Of a stretch of 64,000 bases of DNA, positions 55,768 to 64,000 are shown one piece after another. Under the pieces are notes generated by a model. That model did no database searches, had not been told where the DNA came from, and saw only the letters and a program-made list of their open reading frames with translations. Each line of letters opens with the position of its first letter. Position 1 is the stretch's first letter. The position numbers and the translations under genes were made by a program. The DNA comes from Methanobrevibacter sp. (GTDB lineage Archaea; Methanobacteriota; Methanobacteria; Methanobacteriales; Methanobacteriaceae): NCBI RefSeq assembly GCF_017431965.1, contig NZ_JAFRKB010000005.1, forward strand, positions 1 to 64,000, written 5' to 3'.

Positions 55768-57660
55768 ATGATTTTAAGCATTATCATACCCACCTATAAT
55801 GAGGAAGAATACCTGCCAGTTCTTTTAGATAGTATTCAAAAACAAAGTTTTACTGACTATGAAGTTATTGTAGCCGATGCTAACTCAACCGACAACACCA
55901 GAGAAATCGCTGAAGAATATGGCTGTATTGTTGTTGATGGCGGTCTTCCGGGCGTAGGTAGGAACAATGGTGCCAGAGTTGCCAAAGGAGAATATTTGCT
56001 GTTTCTGGATTCTGATTTGGAACTTACTGATGATTACCTGAGGGATGTCTTATACGAATTCAGAATGGAACATCTCGGAATAGCCATTACCCAAATGCTT
56101 CCGATGTCAAATAAAGTTGAAGACAAACTGTTCCACGATTTCGCCAATTACTTCATGATTAGCGTTGAAAATATAAAGCCTCACGGTGCCGGTTGTTATG
56201 GAATAATCTCCAGGAAAGAACTGCACGATGAATGCGGAGGCTTTGACGAATCTTTAACCTTCGGTGAAGATACCGACTATATTGAAAGACTGGCCAAAAA
56301 GGAAAGGTTTAAAGTCCTAAGAAATGCAAAAATCGGTGTTTCAACTAGGCGGCTTGAAGAGGAAGGTATTGCAACATTGATTAGGCAATACGGTAAAAGT
56401 ACCGTCAATGACTTTTTAGGAATAAGGACAGATGCCAGTGAACTTGACTATAATTTTGATCACGGCCATGAAAGAATCACGCCTAAAAGATTTGAAAATC
56501 TGGAAAAAAGAGTGGAACAGATTAATGACATAAAAGAAGGTTACGACAAATCCATTGAACGCATTAACAATACCCGCTCCCAAATTAAATCACGCCACAG
56601 AAAAAGAGATAGGAAAGTAGTATTTTACTGTGTTTGCGGCGAAGGAATGGGTCATGCAATAAGGACCGGCGTAATCGTAGATAAAATCAAAGAAAAATAT
56701 GATGTGTACCTTTTCTCAAGCGACAGAGCATATGAATACTTAAAATCCAAATTCGATAATGTTTACGAAATAGGAGGATTTAACACAGTCTATATCAACA
56801 ATAAAGTAAACAACTTAAAAACATTATCAGACGCCTTAAAAAGAAATCCTACCAATATCAAGGTAGGATATGAAAACTTATATAAAAAAGCGGCGCAACT
56901 AAAACCAGATATCATAGTAACTGATTTTGAAATATATGCCACAATGCTTTCCAAAATACGCAATATTCCATTAATCAGCTTAGACAATATCCACATGATT
57001 ACACAGACCAAAATTGACTATCCGAAAAGCCATTATATTGAAATGCTTAAGGCAAAAGGAGTCATTAAAACATATGTTGTAAATCCTAGATTCCACATTT
57101 TAACAAGCTTCTTTTATCCAAAAGTCAGATCCAATAAAAATGCCGTGATATACCCACCAATCATCCGTGAAGAGATATTGAAATTGGAACCTAAAGATGG
57201 AGATCATATCATTGTATACCAGACAAGTCGTGAAAGTGAAAAACTTGTTGGTAGGCTTAAAGCTCTTAAAAATGAGAAATTTATTGTTTACGGATTCGAC
57301 AAAGATGAAACTGATGGCAATTTGTCTTTTAAACACTTTAATGAAGATGAATTTTATGACGATTTAGCCTCTGCAAAAGCAGTAATCTGCAACGGAGGAT
57401 TTACTTTTATATCCGAAGCAATTCATCTTAAAAAACCAATATATTCCGTTCCGGCAATTGGAAACTTTGAGCAAACATTGAACGGATTTTATGTGCAAAA
57501 ATTAGGTTATGGAGAATATCATGAAGTTATGAGTGCTAAAAGAGTATCTAATTTCTTAAAAAGACTTCCAAAATATCAGCAAAAACTTTCAAAAGTCAAA
57601 AAGACAAATAATGATGGAATTGTACGTGAACTGATTTATAGAATCGAAAAGTATTCCTGA
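55768..57660 (+). CDS. Two-domain glycosyltransferase (GT2 + MurG/GT-B-like)
   Basis: A 630-residue protein. Residues 1-230 form a GT-A family 2 transferase (SIIIPTYNEEEYLP, VADANSTDNT, LFLDSDLEL as the DxD-type motif, and GEDTDYIERL). A linker of charged repeats (about 240-290) follows, then a GT-B-type domain (about 290-620) with GEGMGHAIRTG and the nucleotide-sugar site NGGFTFISEAIHLKKPI. The two together could add two sugars in sequence to a lipid- or protein-linked acceptor. No membrane helix is evident. Confidence 0.85.
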   Translation: MILSIIIPTYNEEEYLPVLLDSIQKQSFTDYEVIVADANSTDNTREIAEEYGCIVVDGGLPGVGRNNGARVAKGEYLLFLDSDLELTDDYLRDVLYEFRMEHLGIAITQMLPMSNKVEDKLFHDFANYFMISVENIKPHGAGCYGIISRKELHDECGGFDESLTFGEDTDYIERLAKKERFKVLRNAKIGVSTRRLEEEGIATLIRQYGKSTVNDFLGIRTDASELDYNFDHGHERITPKRFENLEKRVEQINDIKEGYDKSIERINNTRSQIKSRHRKRDRKVVFYCVCGEGMGHAIRTGVIVDKIKEKYDVYLFSSDRAYEYLKSKFDNVYEIGGFNTVYINNKVNNLKTLSDALKRNPTNIKVGYENLYKKAAQLKPDIIVTDFEIYATMLSKIRNIPLISLDNIHMITQTKIDYPKSHYIEMLKAKGVIKTYVVNPRFHILTSFFYPKVRSNKNAVIYPPIIREEILKLEPKDGDHIIVYQTSRESEKLVGRLKALKNEKFIVYGFDKDETDGNLSFKHFNEDEFYDDLASAKAVICNGGFTFISEAIHLKKPIYSVPAIGNFEQTLNGFYVQKLGYGEYHEVMSAKRVSNFLKRLPKYQQKLSKVKKTNNDGIVRELIYRIEKYS

Positions 57661-57685
57661 ATAAAAAAAAGATAAAAAAGAGTGT

Positions 57686-58678
57686 TTATAAAGTAACACC
57701 CATTTCCAATTGTTCTGTTAATTCTTTGTACCTGTTACGGATGGTAACTTCAGTTACGCCTGCAATGTCTGCAACATCCCTTTGTGTTTTCCTCTCACCG
57801 AGCAAAACGGATGCGATGTATAATGCAGCGGCAGCCACACCAGTAGGCCCCCTTCCTGATGTTAAACCTTTTTCCATTGCTTTTTCAATAATTTCAATAG
57901 CTTTGGATTGAGCTTCACCAGACAATCCGAGTTCTGAAGCAAATCTTGGAACGTAATCTACAGGAGAAGTTGGCGGCAATTTGATGTTCAGCTCACGGGT
58001 CAAGAACCTGTAAGTCCTTCCTACTTCTTTTTTTGTTACTCTAGATACTTCAGCAATTTCATCCAAGGTACGTGGTACATTACAACGACGACATGCAGCA
58101 TATAAAGAAGCGGCAACTACACCTTCAATACTTCTTCCTCTAATTAGCTTGTTATCCACTGCACTTCTATAAACAACAGATGCGGCTTCCCTTACACTTC
58201 TTGGAAGACCCAATCTTGAAGAGTCACGGTCAAGTTCACTTAAAGCAAATGCCAAGTTCCTTTCTGTAGCACCTGAAATTCTGATTTTCCTTTGCCATTT
58301 TCTTAACCTGTACCATTGAGCACGGTTTCTAGCAGGAATATCACGACCGTAGATATCCTTATTTCTCCAGTCGATCATTGTACTTAAACCTTTATCGTGA
58401 ATAGTGTAAGTAATTGGAGCTCCAACTCTTGTACGTTTATCTCTTTGTTCGTGATCGAATGCCCTCCATTCAGGACCCATATCTACAAGATTTTCATCAA
58501 TAACCAATCCACAACGAGCACAGACGACTTCTGCTCTTTCGTAGTCTCCGATTAATTCTTCTGAACCACATTCCGGACAAACTGTTTGTTTATTATCATC
58601 AAATACTCTTTCTTGAACTGGTTCATTTCTAGTTCTCCTACGTTGTCTACTAGGAGTTTCTTTTACTTCTTGTGTCGT
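57686..58678 (-). CDS. tfb: Transcription initiation factor IIB
   Basis: A 330-residue TFB: zinc ribbon CPEC...CARC (Cys 34, 37, 53, 56), B-finger/linker with [14 protein letters not shown], then two cyclin folds (about 130-230, 240-325) ending in MGVTL. It recruits RNA polymerase to TBP-bound promoters. No ATG, GTG or TTG is in frame between the upstream stop (58697) and the zinc ribbon. The ACG at 58678 sits 8 nt after AAAGGAGG, the ideal spacing, and I use it. The single-base alternatives (an indel in AAAA, or a T read as C) are discussed in findings. Overlaps the 3' end of gar1. Confidence 0.93.
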   Translation of the reverse strand, partial: TTQEVKETPSRQRRRTRNEPVQERVFDDNKQTVCPECGSEELIGDYERAEVVCARCGLVIDENLVDMGPEWRAFDHEQRDKRTRVGAPITYTIHDKGLSTMIDWRNKDIYGRDIPARNRAQWYRLRKWQRKIRISGATERNLAFALSELDRDSSRLGLPRSVREAASVVYRSAVDNKLIRGRSIEGVVAASLYAACRRCNVPRTLDEIAEVSRVTKKEVGRTYRFLTRELNIKLPPTSPVDYVPRFASELGLSGEAQSKAIEIIEKAMEKGLTSGRGPTGVAAAALYIASVLLGERKTQRDVADIAGVTEVTIRNRYKELTEQLEMGVTL

Positions 58679-58950
58679 GTTTTCATCCTCCTTTTTTTAG
58701 GTTTTTTGGATTTTGGTTTTGATACAAATAGTTTTTCACCATAATTTTTTGCAATCATATCCCTATCTGCTGATTTAAACAATCGAATAGAGATATATGG
58801 TTTTTTTGTTGGTCCAAAAACATAACTGACCTTCCCAATCTTATTTTTATTACTATCAAAAACAATTCCACCGGCAGTCGGTGTTTTAGAAGATCTAGCT
58901 ATTAATTTACCAGAGTTTGCAATATGCAAACTATTTCCTAAGAATTTCAT
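58663..58950 (-). CDS. gar1: H/ACA RNA-protein component Gar1
   Basis: A 95-residue Gar1: beta-barrel core ([43 protein letters not shown]) and a basic Lys/Arg tail ([18 protein letters not shown]). It acts with Cbf5, Nop10 and L7Ae in pseudouridylation guided by H/ACA RNAs. I use ATG 58950 (MKFLGNSLH); a TTG seven codons earlier is unlikely. Upstream of tfb, with a 16-nt overlap if TFB starts at ACG. Confidence 0.93.
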   Translation of the reverse strand: MKFLGNSLHIANSGKLIARSSKTPTAGGIVFDSNKNKIGKVSYVFGPTKKPYISIRLFKSADRDMIAKNYGEKLFVSKPKSKKPKKRRMKTRHKK

Positions 58951-59061
58951 ATAATCAAACTTAAAAATCAAATCTGTATCGTTTATATATTAAAAGAAAG
59001 TAGTATATAAATATATCGGTAATATTTATATATAAATTAAGTTACTTATTTAAATGTTTTT

Positions 59062-59805
59062 CTATTTTTTTCTGAGGCCAACAACCTGTCCCAGAGTGAC
59101 CCCATCGGCTAACTTTTCTACAATAGCGGATTCTTTTAATTTGACACCAAGTGCAGAAATCATGACTTTAGTGAATAACTCTTTTGGGATAACAACAATT
59201 CCACTTTCATCTCCAAAGAAAAAATCTCCAGGATTAATTTGGGTGCCTTCAACTTCAATTGGTTGGTTTAGTTTTCCCAAACCAAGTGCCATGCCTGCAT
59301 TAGGAACAAAATTTGATGCGAAAACCGGATAATCCATATCCAAAAGAGCATCTAAATCGCGGACAGATCCATATACCGCAGTTGCTTTGACGCCATTATT
59401 TTTTGCACAAGTTGATGCCAATTCACCCCAAATAGCTTTATCATCATTATCGACTTTGAAAAATAAAATATCGCCTTCACCGGCATCATCAATAGCCAGT
59501 GCAGATGTTCCCCAATCATCGCTTGTTGTCTCTGCAGTATAAATTTTTCCCCATACTTTTAGGTTGTTGATTGGTTTGATTGATTTAATTGTTCCCGGCC
59601 TATGTGATACTCCATTATACGCATCGGAAATCTGACAAGCTGAAATATTTTCAAGTAGAGATAAAAGATTGATGTGTTCCTTATAGTTATTGCCACTGAA
59701 TGTTAAATCATCAACAGTGACATTGTTTAAATCAATATCCTCAACTTTAACTCTTTTTTCTAAATTCTTATTTTTATTCAAAATATCTTTTGGAGTTACA
59801 CTCAT
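59062..59805 (-). CDS. RraA-like family protein
   Basis: A 247-residue protein. An N-terminal 40-residue addition, then the RraA/HMG-aldolase fold: ISACQISDAYNGVSHRPGTI, GELASTCAKNNGVKATAVYGSVRD (G-E-x-x-A, R-D) and GDFFFGDESGIVVIP. Enzymes with this fold are 4-hydroxy-4-methyl-2-oxoglutarate/oxaloacetate aldolases or, in bacteria, RNase E regulators; archaeal function is unclear. GGTGAG precedes the ATG. Confidence 0.88.
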   Translation of the reverse strand: MSVTPKDILNKNKNLEKRVKVEDIDLNNVTVDDLTFSGNNYKEHINLLSLLENISACQISDAYNGVSHRPGTIKSIKPINNLKVWGKIYTAETTSDDWGTSALAIDDAGEGDILFFKVDNDDKAIWGELASTCAKNNGVKATAVYGSVRDLDALLDMDYPVFASNFVPNAGMALGLGKLNQPIEVEGTQINPGDFFFGDESGIVVIPKELFTKVMISALGVKLKESAIVEKLADGVTLGQVVGLRKK

Positions 59806-60253
59806 TAGCTCACCGTTTCATCTTTTGTATAATTATATTATATCAAAACTTTGTTAAAAAATTTTTGAAATATAAAATATTTTATATATTAGTTATGCTA
59901 AAATTATTAATTGTAGTATTGAAAAAAATACTTAATTATTATATGCTCATTAGAGAGTTTATTTACATTATCATTATTATAATTATTATTAATTAATTCA
60001 AAGACAGGAGAAAAATCAAATATTAAGGAATCAAAGATTAGCGAGTTTTATATATTTCAGAATAAAGATTAAATGTAGGAATTAGTAAACCCTTAATAGA
60101 ATGACACTCCGAATGTATTGGCTCTTTTTTTAGTGTATAATAGGCAAATATGTTTATCGTATAATTTATGCAAGTTTATTGCCTAAAAATAATTATAAAT
60201 TTTTAGTTATTACATAAATTATCCCGATTAAATTAAGCTTAGGAGGCTTAAAA
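59806..60253. promoter_or_regulatory. 448-nt region upstream of dnaG
   Basis: AT-rich, without a credible protein gene. A somewhat less AT-rich patch around 60060-60125 ends in GGCTCTTTTTTT, which could be the 3' end of a small RNA. Inverted repeat TAGGCAA / TTGCCTA (60141-60147 with 60179-60185). The dnaG ribosome binding site sits in a small hairpin (60233-60251). Confidence 0.35.
60233..60251 (+). promoter_or_regulatory. dnaG ribosome binding site in hairpin loop
   Basis: TTAAGC / GCTTAA (6 bp) flank a loop that contains AGGAG of the AGGAGG site; the ATG lies 2 nt after the stem. Possible translational control. Confidence 0.5.
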
Positions 60254-61498
60254 ATGGGAAAAGGTGAAGAATTAACTACAACAAAATATTTAATTCATGC
60301 CCAAATTACTGCCAACGGTATTGTTGAAAAACCTGATGTTGTTGGTGCTGTATTCGGGCAAACTGAAGGTTTACTTAGTAACGATTTAGATTTAAGAGAA
60401 CTTCAAAGAACTGGAAGAATTGGGAGGATTCAAGTTAACATTCATTCCAACGGCGGCAGAGCTAAAGGTGAAATCGTGATTCCATCCAGTTTAGACAGGG
60501 TTGAAACCGCCATACTCGCTGCATCTCTTGAAACAATCAATCGTGTTGGACCTTGTGAAGCCGAAATTCAAACTTTAAAAGTTGAGGATGTTAGGGCTGT
60601 CAAAAGAGAACAAGTTGTAAACCGTGCTAAAGAAATTTACAAAAACATGGTTGAAAGCGTTGGTCCGGCAAGTATGAAAATGATTGAAGAAGTAAGAGAA
60701 GCAATGAGGGTTCACGAAATCTCTGAATACGGTGATGATCGCTTACCAGCAGGCCCAAGCATTCACACATCCGATGCAATTATCGTAGTGGAAGGCCGTA
60801 GCGATGTTTTGAACTTACTTAAATACGGTATTAAAAATACTGTCGCAGTTGAAGGAGTAAGCGTTCCTCAATCAATTGGTGAGTTAAGTAAAAAAAGAAC
60901 CACAACCGCATTTGTAGATGGTGACAGAGGTGGAGAACTTATCTTGAAAGAACTCTTGCAAATCGGTGAAGTTGACTATATTACTCGTGCTCCTAAAGGA
61001 AAAGAAGTTGAAGACTTGGAAAAAGATGAAGTTTTAGTTGCACTTAGAGATAAAGTTCCTACAGCACAGTTCCTGGCCACTAACAATATCTTAAATGAAT
61101 CTAACGGCAATCATCATAAAAGGGACAATAAAAGATATCAGAACAGAAATTCCAAAAGACAGCAAAAATTCACTCCACGTGAAGAAGTTGCGCCGGAACC
61201 TGTCGTCGAAGATGATGAAGTTACCCTTATGAAAGATATGCTAAAAGAATTCGAAGGAACTGGAAGCGGAGCTATTTTGGATGAAGCATTGAATATGACC
61301 AAAGAAGTGGAAGTGGAAAACATCTATGAAGAAATTAAAAATATAGATGGAACCGCTGACAGCGTCATATTTGACGGTATTATCAGCCAAAGATTGGCTG
61401 ACGTAGCTTCCGAAAAAGGAATTAAAAAATTAGTCGCATTCAAATCAATGAACATAGTTAAAAAACCACATAATGTGAAATTAATAACTATTGACTAA
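60254..61498 (+). CDS. dnaG: Archaeal DnaG primase-like protein
   Basis: A 414-residue protein with the DnaG-type Toprim domain: IIVVEGRSDVLNLLKYG near 176-192 (E catalytic) and AFVDGDRGGELI near 218-229 (D-x-D). N-terminal KYLIHAQITANGIVEKPDVVGAVFGQTEG is characteristic of the archaeal form. A low-complexity middle follows (HHKRDNKRYQNRNSKRQQ). In archaea DnaG is mostly linked with the exosome (RNA tail binding) and possibly primer synthesis. AGGAGG precedes the ATG. Confidence 0.96.
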   Translation: MGKGEELTTTKYLIHAQITANGIVEKPDVVGAVFGQTEGLLSNDLDLRELQRTGRIGRIQVNIHSNGGRAKGEIVIPSSLDRVETAILAASLETINRVGPCEAEIQTLKVEDVRAVKREQVVNRAKEIYKNMVESVGPASMKMIEEVREAMRVHEISEYGDDRLPAGPSIHTSDAIIVVEGRSDVLNLLKYGIKNTVAVEGVSVPQSIGELSKKRTTTAFVDGDRGGELILKELLQIGEVDYITRAPKGKEVEDLEKDEVLVALRDKVPTAQFLATNNILNESNGNHHKRDNKRYQNRNSKRQQKFTPREEVAPEPVVEDDEVTLMKDMLKEFEGTGSGAILDEALNMTKEVEVENIYEEIKNIDGTADSVIFDGIISQRLADVASEKGIKKLVAFKSMNIVKKPHNVKLITID

Positions 61499-61513
61499 AA
61501 AAATTAATTTAAA

Positions 61514-61556
61514 GGAAATAGTATTCTCTATTTCCCACTTTACTTATTTTTACATT
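61514..61556 (+). terminator. Hairpin after dnaG
   Basis: GGAAATAG / CTATTTCC (61514-61521 with 61528-61535), then an AT-rich run with short T-tracts. Weak terminator candidate. Confidence 0.45.
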
Positions 61557-61683
61557 AAAAGAAATTTTTTAAAAATATTTTTTACCCTAATACACAAATT
61601 GCCAAAAAAACATCTATTTTTCATAAACAATAAATAATATAATTGACAAAGATATTATAGAATTTAGAATTTGGAGGAATAAA

Positions 61684-62295
61684 ATGAATATCAATTTGGA
61701 TAATTATTATAGTACTAGAAAAAATGTTTTTGAAAGAATTCAAGACGCTAGTACCGCTACTAAAATTCTTATGTCCTTTATGATGGCATGTTTTACTGGT
61801 ATAATGGCACAAATCATTATCCCCCTACCATGGACTCCAGTACCAATCACTGCACAAACTTTCGCAGTTTTATGCTCTGGTTTATTCTTAGGTAAAAAAT
61901 ACGGATGCTTAAGCCAAATACTATATATCATTTTAGGTATTGCATTCATCCCATGGTTTGGTGGAATGACTGGTGGACTTGAAATATTTTTAGGATCAAC
62001 CTGCGGATTTTTCATAGGATTCGTTATTGCATCATACTTTATTGGAGCAATTACCGAAAAATATGCTAAGGCACGCAGCTTCACAAGAATGGCAATTGTC
62101 ATTGCTGTTGCAAACTTTGCATTGATATACATTCCAGGTCTTGCAGGATTAGCATTATGGTTCTCCTTAACACAAGGTGCAACATTAGGTGTTGTTAATC
62201 TTTTAATGATGGGTCTTGTTCCATTTATTATAGGAGATATTGTTAAAATCTTAGGTGCTGCATCAGTATCTAAAGTATTTTTACCAAAAGACTAA
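61684..62295 (+). CDS. bioY: Biotin transporter BioY
   Basis: A 203-residue S-component of the biotin ECF transporter: about six helices, IPLPWTPVPITAQTFAVLCSGLFLG (the substrate-proximal stretch) and GFVIASYFIGAI. The ECF A/T subunits are not in the window. TTGGAGGAATAAA precedes the ATG. A strong hairpin terminator follows. Confidence 0.95.
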   Translation: MNINLDNYYSTRKNVFERIQDASTATKILMSFMMACFTGIMAQIIIPLPWTPVPITAQTFAVLCSGLFLGKKYGCLSQILYIILGIAFIPWFGGMTGGLEIFLGSTCGFFIGFVIASYFIGAITEKYAKARSFTRMAIVIAVANFALIYIPGLAGLALWFSLTQGATLGVVNLLMMGLVPFIIGDIVKILGAASVSKVFLPKD

Positions 62296-62330
62296 AAGGT
62301 TTAAAAAAAACCTTTTCTTTTTTTAATTTA
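62294..62330 (+). terminator. Terminator of bioY
   Basis: AAAAGGTT / AACCTTTT (62294-62301 with 62309-62316), then CTTTTTTTAATTTA. Confidence 0.7.
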
Positions 62331-62345
62331 TTTTTATTGATTATT

Positions 62346-62732
62346 ATGAAACTTGTTTTGAGAGGGCATCACCTGTTATGTCTTCAAGGATTTCAAGGAT
62401 ATGGATATGACGAGGATTTCGTCAAGAATATGGATGAAATTAATCAAGCCAGAAAATTAGACGACACCACTATTTCAATCACTAATGAAGCTGATGACAT
62501 TTGTAAAGCCTGTCCTAATTTAAAAAATAATTTATGTGAAAATAATGCTCAAAATGAAAGAATAATATCAATGGATAATGAGGTATTATCTAAACTAAAT
62601 CCAGTAAGGGAATATAATTCTGCTGATTTATTTAAAAAAGTAGAAAATATATTTAATTCTAAGGAAAAGGTAAATAATATATGTTCTAAGTGTAAGTGGC
62701 ATGAAGAGTGTTTATTTTACCAAAAACTATGA
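62346..62732 (+). CDS. DUF1284 domain protein
   Basis: A 128-residue protein, beginning MKLVLRGHHLLCLQGFQG. The RGHHLLC head with following Cys pairs (CKACPN, CSKCKWHEEC) matches DUF1284, an iron-sulfur-suspect family of unknown function. ATG 62346; a TTG three codons earlier is unlikely. Confidence 0.88.
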   Translation: MKLVLRGHHLLCLQGFQGYGYDEDFVKNMDEINQARKLDDTTISITNEADDICKACPNLKNNLCENNAQNERIISMDNEVLSKLNPVREYNSADLFKKVENIFNSKEKVNNICSKCKWHEECLFYQKL

Positions 62733-62742
62733 AACCGATACT

Positions 62743-62750
62743 TTTAAATA
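62743..62750 (+). promoter_or_regulatory. TATA box of tRNA-Gln
   Basis: TTTAAATA, preceded by a purine-poor CCGATAC (possible BRE), 44 nt before the tRNA 5' end, as expected with a short leader. Confidence 0.5.
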
Positions 62751-62793
62751 CTACATAATAAAGATATATTAAATGTTGTATTACAACAAACAT

Positions 62794-62865
62794 AGTCCCG
62801 TAGGGTAGTGGTAATCCTTCTAGGCTTTGGACCCGGAGACGGCGGTTCGACTCCGCTCGGGACTA
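62794..62865 (+). tRNA. tRNA-Gln (anticodon TTG)
   Basis: A 72-nt cloverleaf. Acceptor AGTCCCG pairs with CGGGACT, discriminator A, no encoded CCA. The anticodon loop CTTTGGA carries TTG at positions 34-36. The T arm GGCGG-TTCGACT-CCGCT has a TTCGA loop. One A:C mismatch lies in the anticodon stem (CTAGG/CCCGG). Archaea charge this tRNA with Glu, then amidate with GatDE. Confidence 0.92.
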
Positions 62866-62894
62866 TTTAATTAACTATTTTTTATTGATATTTT

Positions 62895-64000
62895 ATGAAA
62901 AAGCTATTGCTTATTGGAATTGATACAAGAAGTATGCTTAACAGTGCATTAAAACTAGATTACAGTATATTTTCAACCAGTTATTTTTCAACTTCAGACA
63001 CTCCAACAATCGAAAACCAGAAAATCATATTAATGGAAGAAAACGATGTAAGCTGCGGAAGCTTTGAAGATAACTTCGACAGCAAACATCTTTTGGAAAT
63101 ATCAAAAGATTATATCGATGAAGTTGACTACATCATTCCAATTTCTGGAGTTTCACCAAGTGAGTTTTCAAAAAAAGATCAAAAAAAGATTTTGGGAAAT
63201 AGGGATGTTGGAGATATTGAAGACAAGCACAAATTTTACAAAAAGATAAAAGAAGAATTCTTAAGCCCGATGACTTTTGCTATAAATGATATGGATGAAG
63301 CCTTTGAAATAGATAAAACTTACCCAGACATTCAATTTATTTTAAAACCCGTTAAAGGAAGTGGAGGGTATGACATAAATCTGCTAGATAATAATACAGA
63401 TATTGAACTTAATGAAGGGGAGTTTATCCTTCAAGAATATGTGTCTGGAATCAGCCTGAGTTCATCACTGCTATGCAGCAAATGTGATGCAAAAACAATC
63501 ATGAATACCAGGCTGCTTACAGTGAATGACTTTGAAAAAAATAACAGTTTCATTTATGTTGGAAATATTCTGCCCTTAACAAATGAATCAATTATGGCCG
63601 ATGTTGAAAATATTGATGGGTTAAATGATGAGATGAAAAATATATCCGAAAGGCTGGCTCAAAAATTTAGCTTGATTGGGTCGAACGGTGTCGATTACAT
63701 TTTAAATGAAAATGGATTATATGTGATTGAGATTAATCCGAGACTTCAAGGTACATTTGAATGTGTTGAAATGTCACTTGGAATAAACATGCTTGATGCA
63801 CATATCAAATCATGCTTCGGTGAAATTATCGAAATTCCTAAAGCTAAATATTATTCCTATAAAAAAATAATCTACTCACCAACAAGAATGAAATATGAAA
63901 AAATAGATTTAAAAAACATCTATGACCTGCCACACATAGGCTCAATAACTGAAAAATCACAACCCCTGTTAACAATCATTGATAAAGATAAAAGTTTTGA
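62895..64000 (+). CDS. ATP-grasp protein (partial)
   Basis: The frame starts at ATG 62895 (MKKLLLIGIDTRSMLNSAL) and runs past the right edge (368 residues present). ATP-grasp features: ILKPVKGSGGYDI (ATP-binding Lys and glycine loop), EFILQEYVSG, and the metal site VIEINPRLQGT. It resembles the archaeal predicted carboligase group of ATP-grasp enzymes; substrate unknown. Truncated by the window end. Follows the tRNA gene. Confidence 0.88.
   Translation, partial: MKKLLLIGIDTRSMLNSALKLDYSIFSTSYFSTSDTPTIENQKIILMEENDVSCGSFEDNFDSKHLLEISKDYIDEVDYIIPISGVSPSEFSKKDQKKILGNRDVGDIEDKHKFYKKIKEEFLSPMTFAINDMDEAFEIDKTYPDIQFILKPVKGSGGYDINLLDNNTDIELNEGEFILQEYVSGISLSSSLLCSKCDAKTIMNTRLLTVNDFEKNNSFIYVGNILPLTNESIMADVENIDGLNDEMKNISERLAQKFSLIGSNGVDYILNENGLYVIEINPRLQGTFECVEMSLGINMLDAHIKSCFGEIIEIPKAKYYSYKKIIYSPTRMKYEKIDLKNIYDLPHIGSITEKSQPLLTIIDKDKSF

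Noticed and set aside
62794-62865. tRNA pseudogene because of the A:C mismatch in the anticodon stem
   Set aside because: All other stems pair, T and anticodon loops are normal, and a TATA box lies upstream.

Overview
The window is about 64 kb of AT-rich archaeal chromosome, most likely from a Methanobrevibacter-like member of the Methanobacteriaceae. The evidence is a histone-fold protein, TFB, Gar1, archaeal NAC, archaeal DnaG, AqpM-type aquaporin and archaeal SepF; a giant adhesin-like surface protein and a pseudomurein-binding-type surface protein; a TfrB-type fumarate reductase subunit; and dense, short-spaced genes with GGAGG/GGTGA ribosome binding sites. I see no CRISPR array, rRNA or insertion sequence. 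There is one tRNA (Gln). Function assignments come from reading motifs, not from database searches.

Layout. 1-8.6 kb is almost entirely minus strand: a methyltransferase, a 34-residue basic protein, argJ, a small membrane protein, then a compact group of a class III cyclase-like membrane protein, a NYN/PIN-type RNase and a CpdA-like phosphoesterase, followed by NAC, an aldo/keto reductase with 4Fe-4S motifs and an acyltransferase. 8.7-9.2 kb is a 3-methyladenine glycosylase. 9.2-14.9 kb holds two consecutive molybdate/tungstate-type ABC importers. 15.3-22 kb has a flavin-binding PNPOx-type protein, an archaeal glutamate-synthase-like protein, a carboxymuconolactone decarboxylase homologue, a YhgE/Pip protein and a sodium:solute symporter with a 37-residue partner. 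22.1-27.8 kb has aryl-acid genes (phenylacetate-CoA ligase-like, ACT protein, iorB/iorA), split by an Rpn-like nuclease gene and a small unknown.

27.9-33.4 kb is a plus-strand run: tfrB, trmJ-like, a cysteine-rich ferredoxin, dcd, glyS. 33.4-40.6 kb has a FilR1-like regulator, a TatD-like hydrolase, an anchored Ig-like protein, a TDT transporter, sepF, a DUF1611 protein, 2-phosphoglycerate kinase, ZPR1 and a histone-fold protein with a long helical tail. 40.8-48.8 kb is the cell-surface section: a 1887-residue adhesin with a recent 705-bp internal duplication, a pseudomurein-binding-like protein and aqpM. 48.8-57.7 kb mixes a nitroreductase, pyrH-tatD, YbjQ-domain proteins, membrane proteins, transporters and a two-domain glycosyltransferase. 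57.7-64 kb carries information-processing genes (TFB, Gar1, DnaG) with RraA, BioY, DUF1284, tRNA-Gln and a truncated ATP-grasp gene.

Most notable: (1) the cyclase / NYN RNase / phosphoesterase cluster at 2.7-5.8 kb, which has the parts of a nucleotide second-messenger circuit; (2) a non-canonical histone variant with acidic tails and a coiled-coil extension; (3) TFB, which has no ATG/GTG/TTG start in frame and seems to begin at an ACG codon ideally spaced from a GGAGG; (4) a 34-residue Arg/Lys-rich protein behind a perfect ribosome binding site.
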